Part shown: positions 8,970 through 18,747 of the stretch, piece after piece
Layout of the letters: the number at the start of each line of letters is the position of its first letter
How positions within the stretch are numbered: the first letter of the stretch is position 1
Assembly: GCF_900182745.1 (NCBI RefSeq)
Contig: NZ_FXTY01000004.1
Coordinates: forward strand, 1-64,000
Length of the DNA: 64,000 nucleotides
Source: Shimia sagamensis
Lineage (GTDB): Bacteria > Pseudomonadota > Alphaproteobacteria > Rhodobacterales > Rhodobacteraceae
Direction: 5' to 3'
The notes under the pieces: generated by a model
The model's input: only the letters and a program-made list of their open reading frames with translations
Told to the model about the DNA's origin: nothing
Databases searched by the model: none
Program-made: the position numbers and the translations under genes

Positions 8970-9643
8970 GGAATTTGGTTGTTGTTGGTCGCGAAATCGG
9001 AGCGCTATCGGGCCTTTGCACCTCACTTCGCGCCTCTTCTCGCAAAACAATCGAGCAGCGCCATCTGCCCTGGCTGAAAGAGAGCAAAAGAATAACTTGG
9101 GCAAAATGAAGTATTGGGTGCACAGAGGTCATTGTTCTCAAAAATGCTGCACAGCTCACCAAAGGCAGCTTTGACGGGCCGTACTGCATCAGTCGCATGT
9201 CACACTCAGGGTCAGCTATGGGCCGTTCGCTTGACTTTGCAAAGCTCACTTTCTGCGCAGAGCGGCCATCGAGGTCGAGCCCAGTTTGCGTTTGCTGCCA
9301 GCCCAAAGTGACCATGGTCGAACGACAGGGAGGGCAGAGAGAGTAGACGTAAGCTGCCAATGCGGAAAGATGGTTGCCGATTGCGAATAGATGAATGCAA
9401 AGCGCACTCATTTCCGTCAATGGCTTCAGCGGCACGCCACCAACCAGCCCAGCTATCCTTAAGGAAATCTAATAAATGTTTAGAATTCCGCGCCACGCAG
9501 AAAGCAAAGATTCAGGCACATTTTTGGTCCTGAAGGATCGACAAATAGAAGCAGTCTCCATTGCGACCAGCCCATCGTGGTCTCTAGGTGGAGACACTAC
9601 GTGACTTGGTGCAGTCTAATATTACGATATGGAATCTGCGCGC
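8970..9643. other. Noncoding gap with a dispersed-repeat copy
   Basis: No gene is supported. Bases 9236-9310 carry a copy, in minus orientation, of the dispersed repeat found at 21.05, 25.38 and 25.70 kb (core TTTGCAAA, then TGCGCAGA and GCGGCC). The gap lies where the smo operon (+) and the broken uronate operon (-) converge. Its right edge is the point at which the uxaA remnant loses its coding sequence, so it is probably a deletion or insertion scar. Confidence 0.55.
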
Positions 9644-9999
9644 TTATTGCCCATCAGCACGTTTGAACCCTTGAAAATCACACGGTATGTAGCTTTCCAA
9701 CGCTGCACGAGCGGCAACCAAAGCTGACCCGATGTTGTAACCTTTCCCGGGCGTCGCAAAGGTCCAATTGTGGCAATGCACATGGGCGCCTACCGGAATA
9801 TCTTTCGTGGCACGCCCGATGAATTGCCCAAACTTTACCACAGGCGTGCCCGCTCGCAGGTCAACCCGCGCAATCTTGCGGCCTGCGGGTACAGGCCCAG
9901 CAAGTGCCGCACCCAAGCCAAGGGGAGCGTCCCCTGCCAATGCACGTGCGGGTAAAACGGATACGGTATCATAGGATGTAAAATCAACGGTGCAGACAT
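9644..9999 (-). pseudogene. uxaA: Altronate dehydratase remnant: SAF domain only, frameshifted and truncated
   Basis: The minus-strand text encodes the N-terminal SAF domain of a UxaA-type dehydratase, including PVVKFGQFIGRATKDIPVGA followed by HVHCHN with its conserved histidines. It also contains the first residues of the catalytic domain (FQGFKRADG) before an immediate TAA. Two lesions are visible. The only good start, ATG 9999 four bases after the uxuA stop, reads MSAP and then loses frame near 9987-9990; adding one base restores an SAF-type reading of MSAPVDFTSYDTVSVL. The catalytic domain is absent. The length, 356 bases, is one short of a whole number of codons. A short protein from TTG 9940 is possible but would lack the first strands. 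Confidence 0.75.
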
Positions 10000-10002
10000 G
10001 AT

Positions 10003-11172
10003 TTAACTACTCAAGGCGCGGATGACGCCACGCAACTCTGCCAAGCCCTTCAACCGCCCGATCAGAGGATACCCTGGGATTAGATCGCGTGTCAGGTCTG
10101 ATAGCATATGGTGGCCGTGATCGGGGCGAAACGGTATGTCATGGTCGCTACGCCCCGCATCTCGGCGGCGCGCCTCTTCTTGCAAAATCACACGGATCAA
10201 AGCGACCATGTCGGTATCTCCGTCCAGGTGGGCGGCCTCTTCGAATGAACCATTGGGGTCTTTGCGCACATTGCGCAGGTGCACGAAATGGATGCGATTA
10301 GCAATTTTGGCAGCGATTGCAGGCACATCATTAGCCGGGTTGGCCCCGAGCGATCCCGCACACAGGGTCACGCCATTGGCCGGGCTATCATAGGCATTTA
10401 GCACCCAATCCAAGTCATCACCATTTGAAACGATCCGGGGCAGTCCAAGGATGTCGCGGGGGGGGTCGTCTTGATGCACGCACAGGCGCATGCCCAGCTC
10501 TTCAGCCGTTGGAACAACTTCTTGCAGGAAACGGTGATAACTGGTCCGCAGGGCGGTGCGGTCCATGCCCGCGTAACTATTTAAAGCGTTGCGCAAACCG
10601 AGCACATCGTAGCGCTCAAACGCGCCCGGCAGGCCTGCCATGATTGCAGCCAATAGTTTGTCGCGGTCACTTTCAGTTGCGTGCTGGAACCATGCTGCTG
10701 CGCGGTGACGCACGTCTTCCCGGTAGTCATCCTCTGCGGCGCGGCGGCCCAGGATATTGATCTCAAACGCGGCCATTTTCACTGCATCAAAACGCAGGCA
10801 TGTGGCACCATTGGAAACAGGTGATACCAAATCAGTGCGCGTCCAATCCAGCAGCGGCATAAAGTTGTAGCAAATAGTATTGATGCCTTCAGCAGCGAGA
10901 TTGGCCATGGATTGGCGGTAATTGGCAAACAGCGGCGCTAAATCACCTTCTCCGCGCTTAATGCGTTCATGGATCGGCAGGCTTTCGACGACGTTCCACT
11001 CAAAACCAGCGTTTTGTATATGCCCCTTGCGCGCAGAAATCGCGTCGGCTGGCCAGACCTCGCCATATGGAATGTCGTGCAGCGCAGTGACGATACCACG
11101 GGCACCAGTCTGGGCCACCTCACCCAGTGTGATAGAGTCAAATTCACCGTACCACCGCCAGCTTTCGATCAT
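10003..11172 (-). CDS. uxuA: Mannonate dehydratase
   Basis: This 389-residue TIM-barrel enzyme dehydrates D-mannonate to 2-keto-3-deoxygluconate in glucuronate breakdown. The N-terminus (WRWYGEFDSITLGEVAQTGA) and the metal-site text RLCVHQDDPPRDILGLPRI, with further His residues in IHFVHLRN and later in RPDHGHHM, are characteristic of UxuA. The length is normal for the family (about 390-400). The start ATG overlaps the uxuB stop (ATGA), so translation is coupled. It is followed by the broken uxaA. Confidence 0.9.
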   Translation of the reverse strand: MIESWRWYGEFDSITLGEVAQTGARGIVTALHDIPYGEVWPADAISARKGHIQNAGFEWNVVESLPIHERIKRGEGDLAPLFANYRQSMANLAAEGINTICYNFMPLLDWTRTDLVSPVSNGATCLRFDAVKMAAFEINILGRRAAEDDYREDVRHRAAAWFQHATESDRDKLLAAIMAGLPGAFERYDVLGLRNALNSYAGMDRTALRTSYHRFLQEVVPTAEELGMRLCVHQDDPPRDILGLPRIVSNGDDLDWVLNAYDSPANGVTLCAGSLGANPANDVPAIAAKIANRIHFVHLRNVRKDPNGSFEEAAHLDGDTDMVALIRVILQEEARRRDAGRSDHDIPFRPDHGHHMLSDLTRDLIPGYPLIGRLKGLAELRGVIRALSS

Positions 11173-12596
11173 GTCGTCACCTCTTGTGCTGATTGACGAG
11201 CACCCGCAGCCCAGAGCCGCTGTGCTGCTTGGGTAACGGGTTCCGCTAATTGGCCCGCAAGGTCTTCATCAAAAATCTCTCGCACCGACAGCATGGCCGT
11301 TACAATATCAGCCGGCGCTTCATGGGGCGCCGTTATACAGCACAATTGCTCGGCCAACGGGTCGCGAACATCAATCTGCTGCCCTGTCTCATCGGTACCG
11401 CTAACGTAGCGCATCCATGCCGCCACTGCGAGGTACAGGCCCGGTGAAGGGCGGCCTGCTGCAATGTTCTCGCGCAGGGTGCCAAGCAACCGTTGTGGCA
11501 ATTTCTGGCTGCCATCCATGGCAATTTGCCACGTCCGGTGCCGAATGGCGGGGTTGGCGTAGCGCTCATATAACGCATCAGCGTAGGCATCAAGGTTGAC
11601 GCCGTCAGGAGGCGTCACAGCGGGCATGATCTCTGCCCAGAGCGCGCGCGTATAGGTGGCGAAAACTGGATCTAAGATAGTCTGATCAATCGTTTTATGG
11701 CCTGCCAAATAACCTGTATAGGCAAGAGCAGAATGTGTCCCATTCAACATCCTGAGTTTCATATACTCGTGGGCTGTGACATCGGCGACCATTTCGGCAC
11801 CCGCCGCCGCCAGATCTGGGCGTTTGCCCCCTACAAAGTCATCTACGATTGCCCATTGGGAAAACGGCTCGTGCATCACCGGGGCTGCATCGGGTACCCC
11901 GGTGAGGGTCTCGACACGGGCGATATCGTCTTGCGTGGTGGCAGGCGTTATGCGGTCCACCATGGTGCAGGGGAAACGACCCTCAGCTTCAATCCAGTCA
12001 GCCAAGTCTGGATCAATCCGGCGTGCCATATCCAAAACCACGCCGCGAACGACACGTCCGTTTTCAGGCAGATTATCGCAGCTCAGCACTGTAAACGGAG
12101 CGATGCCCGCCGCTCGTCGCATTTGCAATGCACGCACCAGAAAACCGACAGCTGAGACCGGCAAGTCATGAGTCAAATCATGGTGCACATCAGGATGATC
12201 TGGATTTAACATCCCAGTTGCCGGATTGTGGCAATAGCCTTTTTCTGTGACTGTCAGCGACACGATTTTGACTGCCGGATCAATCATAGCAGCCAGCACG
12301 GCCATGGGGTTTTCTGGGGCAACCAAGACATCGTTGAGAACATCGATCTGGCGCGACACAACGTCGTTTTCTGCCAACGAAACTGCTGTATAATTCCAGT
12401 CCTGAGGGCGCAGAGCGTCGCGCGTATTTGGACTGCGAAGCGAGACGCCAACAATGCCCCAATCGCCACCGGACGCAGCCATGGCATCAGCCACATATAC
12501 GCAGCCAAAGGCCCGGAAAAACGCACCTAAACCCAGATGTACAATTCCGGTTGCAGGACTTAGTTTCAAAGCTTTATCGGGCAAGCCAGCCTCCAT
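11169..12596 (-). CDS. uxuB: Fructuronate reductase / D-mannonate oxidoreductase
   Basis: This 475-residue member of the mannitol dehydrogenase family reduces D-fructuronate to D-mannonate. It has an N-terminal cofactor motif (HLGLGAFFRAF) and the catalytic K-N-H pattern in KLRMLNGTHSALAY. It lies between kduD (23-base overlap) and uxuA (4-base overlap). It is related to MtlK in the same window, but the uronate neighbours decide the function. No other upstream start fits better than ATG 12596. Confidence 0.87.
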   Translation of the reverse strand: MEAGLPDKALKLSPATGIVHLGLGAFFRAFGCVYVADAMAASGGDWGIVGVSLRSPNTRDALRPQDWNYTAVSLAENDVVSRQIDVLNDVLVAPENPMAVLAAMIDPAVKIVSLTVTEKGYCHNPATGMLNPDHPDVHHDLTHDLPVSAVGFLVRALQMRRAAGIAPFTVLSCDNLPENGRVVRGVVLDMARRIDPDLADWIEAEGRFPCTMVDRITPATTQDDIARVETLTGVPDAAPVMHEPFSQWAIVDDFVGGKRPDLAAAGAEMVADVTAHEYMKLRMLNGTHSALAYTGYLAGHKTIDQTILDPVFATYTRALWAEIMPAVTPPDGVNLDAYADALYERYANPAIRHRTWQIAMDGSQKLPQRLLGTLRENIAAGRPSPGLYLAVAAWMRYVSGTDETGQQIDVRDPLAEQLCCITAPHEAPADIVTAMLSVREIFDEDLAGQLAEPVTQAAQRLWAAGARQSAQEVTT

Positions 12597-13317
12597 CTAC
12601 GTTTAATACTGCACCATGCACATAGGCGGCAGCTGGCGTGCAGAGATAAACCGCAGCACCCGCAATATCCGACGGGTTCCCCCAGTGTCCGGCGGGAATT
12701 CGGTCAAGAATGGATTGATTGCGAGCCGGATCGGCGCGCAGGGCTTGTGTGTTGTTGGTCTCGATATAACCCGGGGCTACAGCGTTCACATTGATGCCCT
12801 GTGCAGCCCATTCATTGGCCAACAGTTTGGTCAGTCCTGCCACACCGTGTTTGGACGCCGTGTAGGATGGCACGCGGATACCGCCCTGAAACGATAGTAA
12901 GGATGCGATATTCACAACTGCACCCTGCCCGCCGCGCGTCAGTACTGCCTTGGCAAAGGCCTGCGTAGTAAAGAACAGCGCCTTCAGGTTTACATCCATG
13001 ACTGCGTCCCAGTCGTCTTCGGTGAACTCCACCGCATCATTGCGCCGGATGATGCCTGCATTGTTGATCAGAATGTCGATGTCTTGGTCTCCGAACAGGG
13101 TTTGCCCGGCCATTGGGTCACTGAAATCCGCGCTCAGGTTTGTGGCCTCGCCACCAAGCTTTTCAATTTCGAGCAAGGTCTCGTCAGATGGTCGGCGGCC
13201 AGCGCAGATGACGTAGGCACCAGCTTGTGCAAGACCAATGGCAATCGCTTGTCCGATACCTGTGTTGGCCCCTGTCACCAGGGCGCGACGCCCTGCAAGA
13301 GAGAACGAATTGTTCAC
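12574..13317 (-). CDS. kduD: 2-dehydro-3-deoxy-D-gluconate 5-dehydrogenase (SDR)
   Basis: This 247-residue classical SDR has TGANTGIG at about 16-23, NNAG, catalytic Ser in IASLLSF, and YTASKHG for Tyr/Lys. It is expected to reduce 3-deoxy-D-glycero-2,5-hexodiulosonate to 2-keto-3-deoxygluconate after KduI. It overlaps kduI by four bases upstream and uxuB by 23 bases downstream. Family membership is clear; the KduD role rests on the adjacent kduI and kdgF-like genes. Confidence 0.85.
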   Translation of the reverse strand: MNNSFSLAGRRALVTGANTGIGQAIAIGLAQAGAYVICAGRRPSDETLLEIEKLGGEATNLSADFSDPMAGQTLFGDQDIDILINNAGIIRRNDAVEFTEDDWDAVMDVNLKALFFTTQAFAKAVLTRGGQGAVVNIASLLSFQGGIRVPSYTASKHGVAGLTKLLANEWAAQGINVNAVAPGYIETNNTQALRADPARNQSILDRIPAGHWGNPSDIAGAAVYLCTPAAAYVHGAVLNVDGGWLAR

Positions 13318-14138
13318 CGTAGATCCCCCATGGCAACCATATCCATGTCTGTGAAATCAACATTATCGCCGGCCATCGCCCAACAGAATGTATAAGCCCC
13401 AGTGCCTGCCCCGCAATGCACTGACCACGGCGGTGAAATCACAGCTTCTTCGTTGGCCATTACAATATGGCGGGTTTGGTCAGGCTCGCCCATGATGTGG
13501 AAAACCCGCTGATCCGCGCCTACATCAAAATACAGATACGCTTCCATTCGGCGATCGTGCAGGTGGGCGGGCATTGTGTTCCACACGGATCCTTCGGCAA
13601 ACTGAGTGTAACCCATTACCAGCTGACAAGTCTCGGCAACTTCGGGATGCAAAAACTGCAAAATAACGCGCTCATTCGCTGTTTCGCGGGCGCCCATTTC
13701 AACCCGGCGCGCATCGGTCAGCCTGATCAGCCTGGTGGGGCAGCTGCGATGTGCTGGCGCGGACAACAGATAGAAGCGGCCAGTCCCGGAAAAGCTCACC
13801 GGGCCAGCGCCCATGCTGACATACAGCACTTCTCCGCGCTTAAGCGTGTGGTTTTCACCGTCCACACTAACGGTACCGGTGTCGCCCACATTCAAGACAC
13901 CGAGTTCGCGCCGCTCTAAGAAAGACGCGGTACCCGTTTCTGGCATGTGATCCAGCGTCAACGTAGCGTTTCCGGGCACAGCAGATCCCAAAATCAACCG
14001 GTCATAGTGACTGTAAACAAGGTTGATTTCACCCTCGGCGAACAATCCGCCAACATGGAAATGATCCCTGAGCTGATCCGTGTCCAGCGTCTTTGCGGTG
14101 GCTGGGTCAATGGCATAGCGAGTTTGGCTTTTCAGCAT
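13314..14138 (-). CDS. kduI: 5-keto-4-deoxyuronate isomerase
   Basis: This 274-residue bicupin isomerase converts 4-deoxy-L-threo-5-hexosulose uronate to 3-deoxy-hexodiulosonate. Family text includes ARRVEMGARETANERVILQF and the metal-binding HLHDRRMEAYLYFD, with a second His in PPWSVHCGAGT. The frame is open upstream to 14192, but MLKSQTRYAIDP at 14138 is the normal family N-terminus and was chosen. It feeds KduD, and together they handle the unsaturated monomers left by pectin-, ulvan- or glycosaminoglycan-type lyases. Confidence 0.9.
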   Translation of the reverse strand: MLKSQTRYAIDPATAKTLDTDQLRDHFHVGGLFAEGEINLVYSHYDRLILGSAVPGNATLTLDHMPETGTASFLERRELGVLNVGDTGTVSVDGENHTLKRGEVLYVSMGAGPVSFSGTGRFYLLSAPAHRSCPTRLIRLTDARRVEMGARETANERVILQFLHPEVAETCQLVMGYTQFAEGSVWNTMPAHLHDRRMEAYLYFDVGADQRVFHIMGEPDQTRHIVMANEEAVISPPWSVHCGAGTGAYTFCWAMAGDNVDFTDMDMVAMGDLR

Positions 14139-14154
14139 GGTTATGTCTTTCAAA

Positions 14155-14460
14155 TCAGAGGAAATCAGCGCGGCGCGGCGTGAATGTGTCAATCAGGGTG
14201 CCGGCCTCAAGACAGACGCACCCATGGCGGGCTTGGGACGGGATTATCAAACTGTCGCCAGCTCCCAAATCGTGTTCAGTCCCACCAATCGAAAAGGCAA
14301 AACGCCCGGATTTTACATAGGTTGCCTGCACATGTGGATGGCTGTGCAATTTGCCTTCGGCACCGGCCTCAAACCGAAATGCGACCAACATTAGATCAGC
14401 GTTTTCTGCCAAAACCTGACGCGTCACGCCGGGATCAGTCGGGACAATTGGATTTTTCAT
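14155..14460 (-). CDS. kdgF: KdgF-like cupin, unsaturated uronate linearisation
   Basis: This 101-residue single-domain cupin has the metal-binding HSHPHVQATYV and a later HGCV. KdgF proteins of this size open 4,5-unsaturated uronate monomers to the linear ketone used by KduI. ATG 14460 was chosen over an upstream in-frame start because a GAGGT ribosome site precedes it and MKNPIVPTD is a normal start. It lies between the TRAP transporter genes and kduI. A generic cupin is possible, but the position strongly favours KdgF. Confidence 0.75.
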   Translation of the reverse strand: MKNPIVPTDPGVTRQVLAENADLMLVAFRFEAGAEGKLHSHPHVQATYVKSGRFAFSIGGTEHDLGAGDSLIIPSQARHGCVCLEAGTLIDTFTPRRADFL

Positions 14461-14468
14461 ACCAGACC

Positions 14469-15749
14469 TCAGTGAAACAGCGACGGCAGCCAAAGCGACA
14501 GCGCCGGAATGTAGGTGACAAGCATCAGGGTTCCAAAGGCTGCTCCGTAAAACGGCCAGATCGACCGCACCGAATCCCAGACTGGAATTCGGCCCACAGC
14601 ACAGCCAACAAACAGCACCGCTCCGACGGGGGGCGTGCAGAGACCGATACCGAGGTTGAGGATCAAAATGACGCCGAAATGCACAGGATCGACACCAAAG
14701 GCGGTTGCTACTGGCAAAAAGATGGGCGTGGTGATCACGATCAGCGGCGACATGTCCATAAAGGTACCCAGCAACAGCAGCACCACGTTGAGCAGCAGAA
14801 GGATGATGATCGGATTGTCAGATACCCCTTGCAGCAGTGCGACCATTGACGCCGGCACTTTTGTATAGGCCAGTAACCAGCCAAAAGATGCTGCGCAGCC
14901 TATGACCAGCAACACCATTGCAGTGGTGCGCACAGCCGCCAATGTTGCTTCTACAAAATCATGCCAGCTCAGACTGCGGTACACAAAGAACGTCACCAGC
15001 AAGGCGTAAACGACTGCGATGTTAGACGATTCCGAGGCGGTAAAAATGCCCGATCGCACACCGCCAAAGATTATCGCCACAAGCACCAAACCCGGCGCCG
15101 CTGAGACAAACAACGTGCCGATCATGCGAAACCCCTGGAACGGTTGCACCGGATAGCCCTTGCGCTTGGCCACCCACCATGCCGCAACCATCAGCGTCAA
15201 CGCCAGCAGGAAGCCAGGCACAATGCCGGCCGTGAACAGATCAGCGATCGAGATCCGCCCTCCCGCAGCAATGGAATAAATGATCATGTTGTGCGACGGC
15301 GGCAGCATCAGGGCAATGATCGCGCTGACAACAGTGATATTGACCGCATAGTCAACGTCATATCCACGCTCTTTCATTTGGGGCACCATCAGACCACCCA
15401 CCGCGCTTGCATCGGCTGCGGCTGATCCAGACACGCCGCCAAACATCACTGATGACAGCACATTGACTTGGCCCAAGCCGCCACGAAGATGGCCTACAAA
15501 GGCGCCGGCCAAGGCCACCAGACGACGGGCGATATCGCCGCGCACCATCAAGTCACCCGCGAAAATAAAGAAGGGGATTGCCATTAGTGCAAAGACCGAC
15601 ACGCCGGAATTCAAGCGCTGGAAAACCACCACTGGCGGCAGGCCCAGATAGGCGATGGTGGCAAAGCTGGATACGCCCAAACAAAAGGCTACAGGAGTAC
15701 CAATTAGAAGCAGAAATACAAAAGTACCAAAGAGGACATACAGTTCCAT
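14469..15749 (-). CDS. TRAP transporter large permease (DctM type), uronate module
   Basis: This 426-residue inner-membrane protein has about 12 hydrophobic segments. DctM landmarks include FFIFAGDLMVRGDIARRLV, GGVSGSAAADASAVG and MLPPSHNMIIYS near the substrate gate. It couples uptake of the bound acid to a sodium gradient. The gene follows the small subunit after two bases and precedes kdgF by eight. The substrate is probably glucuronate, galacturonate or short unsaturated uronates, inferred from the surrounding enzymes. Confidence 0.87.
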   Translation of the reverse strand: MELYVLFGTFVFLLLIGTPVAFCLGVSSFATIAYLGLPPVVVFQRLNSGVSVFALMAIPFFIFAGDLMVRGDIARRLVALAGAFVGHLRGGLGQVNVLSSVMFGGVSGSAAADASAVGGLMVPQMKERGYDVDYAVNITVVSAIIALMLPPSHNMIIYSIAAGGRISIADLFTAGIVPGFLLALTLMVAAWWVAKRKGYPVQPFQGFRMIGTLFVSAAPGLVLVAIIFGGVRSGIFTASESSNIAVVYALLVTFFVYRSLSWHDFVEATLAAVRTTAMVLLVIGCAASFGWLLAYTKVPASMVALLQGVSDNPIIILLLLNVVLLLLGTFMDMSPLIVITTPIFLPVATAFGVDPVHFGVILILNLGIGLCTPPVGAVLFVGCAVGRIPVWDSVRSIWPFYGAAFGTLMLVTYIPALSLWLPSLFH

Positions 15750-15751
15750 TG

Positions 15752-16273
15752 TTAGTGCTCCACCGCGTCTTCGCCAAATCGGGCGGTTGGTAATCCGGCA
15801 GCCCGGCGAGCCACCCGCTCAAGAGAGAACAGGACCACCAGGACCCCACCTGCGACCAACGGGGCAAAATCAAAGGCACCGGAAATTCCAAGGCTCGGCA
15901 ACATGTTTGCGGCGGTTTTGGCTGCCAGTTTCCAGCCAAACCAAACCATGCCGACACCAAATCCGGCCACTGCCAGATCAGAGATTGAATAGAGTACAAG
16001 CTTGACCCTATCGGGCACAAGATAAAGCATCACATCAAACGACAGATGATATCCTTCGCGGATGCCAACTGCGGCCCCCAAAAAAATGAACCAGCCCATA
16101 ATCATCACCGAGGCGGGTTCGGTCCAGACGATGCTGTCATTTAAGATATAGCGCCAGAAGACCTGTGCTGCGATCAGAGCAGTCATTGCGACCAGCCCCG
16201 CGCCTGCCACCCATAACGCCACACGGGCCAGCAGACCGGTTGTGAGGGCCACTGATTTCATAGTGTTTTTCAC
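15752..16273 (-). CDS. TRAP transporter small permease (DctQ type), uronate module
   Basis: This 173-residue membrane protein has four predicted helices and the DctQ pattern (FWRYILNDSIVWTEPASVMI, GAAVGIREGYHLSFDVMLY). It scaffolds the large permease. An alternative start, MKSVAL at 16261, would trim four residues. A strong hairpin separates it from the binding-protein gene upstream. Confidence 0.85.
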   Translation of the reverse strand: MKNTMKSVALTTGLLARVALWVAGAGLVAMTALIAAQVFWRYILNDSIVWTEPASVMIMGWFIFLGAAVGIREGYHLSFDVMLYLVPDRVKLVLYSISDLAVAGFGVGMVWFGWKLAAKTAANMLPSLGISGAFDFAPLVAGGVLVVLFSLERVARRAAGLPTARFGEDAVEH

Positions 16274-16300
16274 GCGTACATCCTTGCTCGAACTTAATGA

Positions 16301-16324
16301 GGCCTGCTCTAAAAGGAGCAGGCC
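16301..16324 (-). promoter_or_regulatory. Intercistronic hairpin between TRAP binding-protein and DctQ genes
   Basis: Arms GGCCTGCTC (16301-16309) and GAGCAGGCC (16316-16324) pair perfectly around a six-base loop. On the minus strand it lies nine bases after the dctP-type stop and before dctQ. No long T-run follows, which fits mRNA stabilisation or partial termination that favours the binding protein. Confidence 0.7.
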
Positions 16325-16332
16325 AAATTACC

Positions 16333-17316
16333 TTAGTTGGTGGCTTGAATGTCAGCGACCATTTGCTGAAGAACCGTCGAAGTGACGTATTTTTCATAGA
16401 CAGGAACCATCGCTTCGATGAACGGGGTCTTGTCGATGTCAGTGATGATTTGGACGCCAGCCTCGCGCACGCGGGCCTCTGAAGTCTGTTCGCGTGCAAT
16501 CCAAAGATCGCGCATTACCGGGACGGAATCGCGCGCTGCCTGACGAACCATCGCCTGATCTTCGGCACTTAGTTTGTCAAACGACGACTTTGCCATCACC
16601 AGTACTTCTGGTACGATTAGGTGCTGATCAAGTGTGTAATATTTGGCGACCTCAAAGTGCCCTGAGCTGTCATAGGACGGCCAGTTGTTTTCGGCGCCGT
16701 CGATAACACCTGTCTGGATGGACGAATAGACTTCGCCATAGGGCATTGGTGTCGCATTGGCACCTAGTGCGCTGACCATGTCGACAAACATGTCCGACTG
16801 CATCACGCGGAACTTCATGCCAGCCAGATCATCGATCGAGGCAATCGGCTTTTCTGAGTTATAGAAGCTGCGCGAGCCACCGTCATAAAACGCCAAGCCC
16901 ACCAGGTCATGATCGCTGAACGCGTCCAGAATTTGCTGGCCAACAGGGCCGTCCATAACCTTGTTCATGTGCCCTACCGACCGGAAGATATAGGGCAGCG
17001 ACGGCACTTGGGTTTCTTCGATGATGTTGTTGAACGGTCCCAACGAGACGCGGTTCATGTCGATCACACCAAACTGGGTTTGCTCAATGGTGTCTTTTTC
17101 CTCACCCAACTGGGCAGAGTGGAAAACTTCTATGCACAGCCGACCGTCCGAGCGCTCTTTCAGCATCTCACCCATGGCATTTACTGCCGCAACAGTGGGA
17201 TACCCATCCGGATGGGTATCTGACGAGCGCAGCGTGATCTCGCAAGATGCTGCAGCAGCAGAGGCCAGCGCAACACTGGCCAGCAAAGCCGCCCCAATAG
17301 TTTTTACGTAAGTCAT
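16333..17316 (-). CDS. TRAP transporter substrate-binding protein (DctP type), uronate module
   Basis: This 327-residue periplasmic protein has a signal peptide at about 1-22 ([13 protein letters not shown]). DctP-family text includes [39 protein letters not shown] and [20 protein letters not shown]. It captures a sugar acid for the adjacent DctQM. GGGAGG precedes ATG 17316. It is the second gene of the minus-strand operon, 24 bases after uxaC. TRAP binding proteins of this subgroup often bind glucuronate or galacturonate; the exact ligand is not provable here. Confidence 0.88.
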   Translation of the reverse strand: MTYVKTIGAALLASVALASAAAASCEITLRSSDTHPDGYPTVAAVNAMGEMLKERSDGRLCIEVFHSAQLGEEKDTIEQTQFGVIDMNRVSLGPFNNIIEETQVPSLPYIFRSVGHMNKVMDGPVGQQILDAFSDHDLVGLAFYDGGSRSFYNSEKPIASIDDLAGMKFRVMQSDMFVDMVSALGANATPMPYGEVYSSIQTGVIDGAENNWPSYDSSGHFEVAKYYTLDQHLIVPEVLVMAKSSFDKLSAEDQAMVRQAARDSVPVMRDLWIAREQTSEARVREAGVQIITDIDKTPFIEAMVPVYEKYVTSTVLQQMVADIQATN

Positions 17317-17340
17317 AGTTTTCCTCCCTGGAAATGGCTC

Positions 17341-18747
17341 TCAGAGCCGGTAGGCTTGTTTGGCAAGCCGATAAGCAAGGTCATGTGCGACCTCGAATGC
17401 CTCATCCTCATGCAATCGCCCGGTGGCGACCAATGTGGCGAGAAAGGAGCAATCCACACGGCGAGCCACATCATGGCGGGCCGGGATCGAGCAAAAGGCG
17501 CGGGTGTCGTCATTAAAGCCGACGGTATTGTAAAATCCTGCGGTTTCGGTCGCCATTTCACGGAACCGGAGCATGCCCTCATAACTGTCATGGAACCACC
17601 AAGGCGGCCCCAGTTTCAGCGCGGGGTAAACCCCGGCGAGCGGTGCCAGTTCACGCGAATAACTTGTCTCGTCCATCGTAAACACGATGATTGTCAGATC
17701 AGATCGCCCGCCAACTGCGTTCAAAAGTGGACGCAGAGCAGTGACGTAGTCGGTGCGCATCGGGATATCGCAACCCTTGTCACGTCCGAACATTGCTGTG
17801 ATATCTGCCGAGTGATTGCGAAATGAACCTGGGTGAATTTGCAAAACCAGCCCATCATCCAGGCTCATCCGCGCCATTTCGGTCAGCATATGGCCGCGAA
17901 AACGATCCGCTTCGTCCGCGCTGCATTTGCCTTGCAGGGCTTTGGAAAACAAGGCAGCGGCCTCAGCTTGTGGTAAATCTTCTGTGCGTGCGGACAGGTG
18001 ACCGTGATCGCTGGATGTGGCGCCGAACGTCTTGAAGAATGCGCGCCGCTTACGATGTGCAGCGAGGTAGCCAGTCCACGCAGTGGTATCTTCACCCGTC
18101 ATTTCACCCATGATCTGAACGTTGCGGGCAAAACCTTCAAATTCAGGATCAACAACTGCATCCGGGCGATAAGCGGTAATAACCTTGCCGTCCCAGCCGC
18201 TATCACGGATCATTTTGTGCCAACGTAGGTCGTCTATCGCGCTTTCGGTCGTAGAAATTGCCTCAATATTGAAGCGCTTAAACAATGCACGTGGACGAAA
18301 CGCGTCTTGTTTCAAACAGTCGGCAATCTGGTCATAGATCATATCCGCTGTTTCTATAGACAAGCGCGCGGTTACGCCGAACACCTCTTGAAAGGCATGA
18401 TCGATCCAGAGACGCGAGGGCGTTCCACGGAAAAGATGAAAGTTTTCGGCGAACAGTCGCCAAATTTTTCGTTTATCCTGTTCGGTTTCGCCACCGTCAG
18501 CTCTTGGCACACCTAGCGCGCTCAGGCCGACTCCCTGGGAATGCAACATCCGGAAGACATAGTGATCTGGCGTCACAAACAAGTCAGTGGGATTGGTGAA
18601 GTTCCGATTTTCAGCAAACCAGCGCGGGTCGGTGTGACCGTGAGGGCTGACAATAGGTAGCTGCTTTATACTCTGGTAGAGAATACGTGCCAAATCCCGC
18701 ACTGATGGATCTGTTGGAAATAATCGATTTTCATCCAGCAAAGCCAT
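17341..18747 (-). CDS. uxaC: Glucuronate isomerase
   Basis: This 468-residue amidohydrolase-like TIM-barrel enzyme isomerises D-glucuronate to D-fructuronate (and galacturonate to tagaturonate). The N-terminal metal motif is SPHGHTDPRWFAEN, with family text FRMLHSQGVGLSALGV and LQIHPGSFRNHS. ATG 18747 (MALLDENRLFP) was chosen over an upstream in-frame start because a strong GAGGAGGGG ribosome site lies just before it. It heads the minus-strand uronate operon, transcribed divergently from the GntR gene. Confidence 0.92.
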   Translation of the reverse strand: MALLDENRLFPTDPSVRDLARILYQSIKQLPIVSPHGHTDPRWFAENRNFTNPTDLFVTPDHYVFRMLHSQGVGLSALGVPRADGGETEQDKRKIWRLFAENFHLFRGTPSRLWIDHAFQEVFGVTARLSIETADMIYDQIADCLKQDAFRPRALFKRFNIEAISTTESAIDDLRWHKMIRDSGWDGKVITAYRPDAVVDPEFEGFARNVQIMGEMTGEDTTAWTGYLAAHRKRRAFFKTFGATSSDHGHLSARTEDLPQAEAAALFSKALQGKCSADEADRFRGHMLTEMARMSLDDGLVLQIHPGSFRNHSADITAMFGRDKGCDIPMRTDYVTALRPLLNAVGGRSDLTIIVFTMDETSYSRELAPLAGVYPALKLGPPWWFHDSYEGMLRFREMATETAGFYNTVGFNDDTRAFCSIPARHDVARRVDCSFLATLVATGRLHEDEAFEVAHDLAYRLAKQAYRL

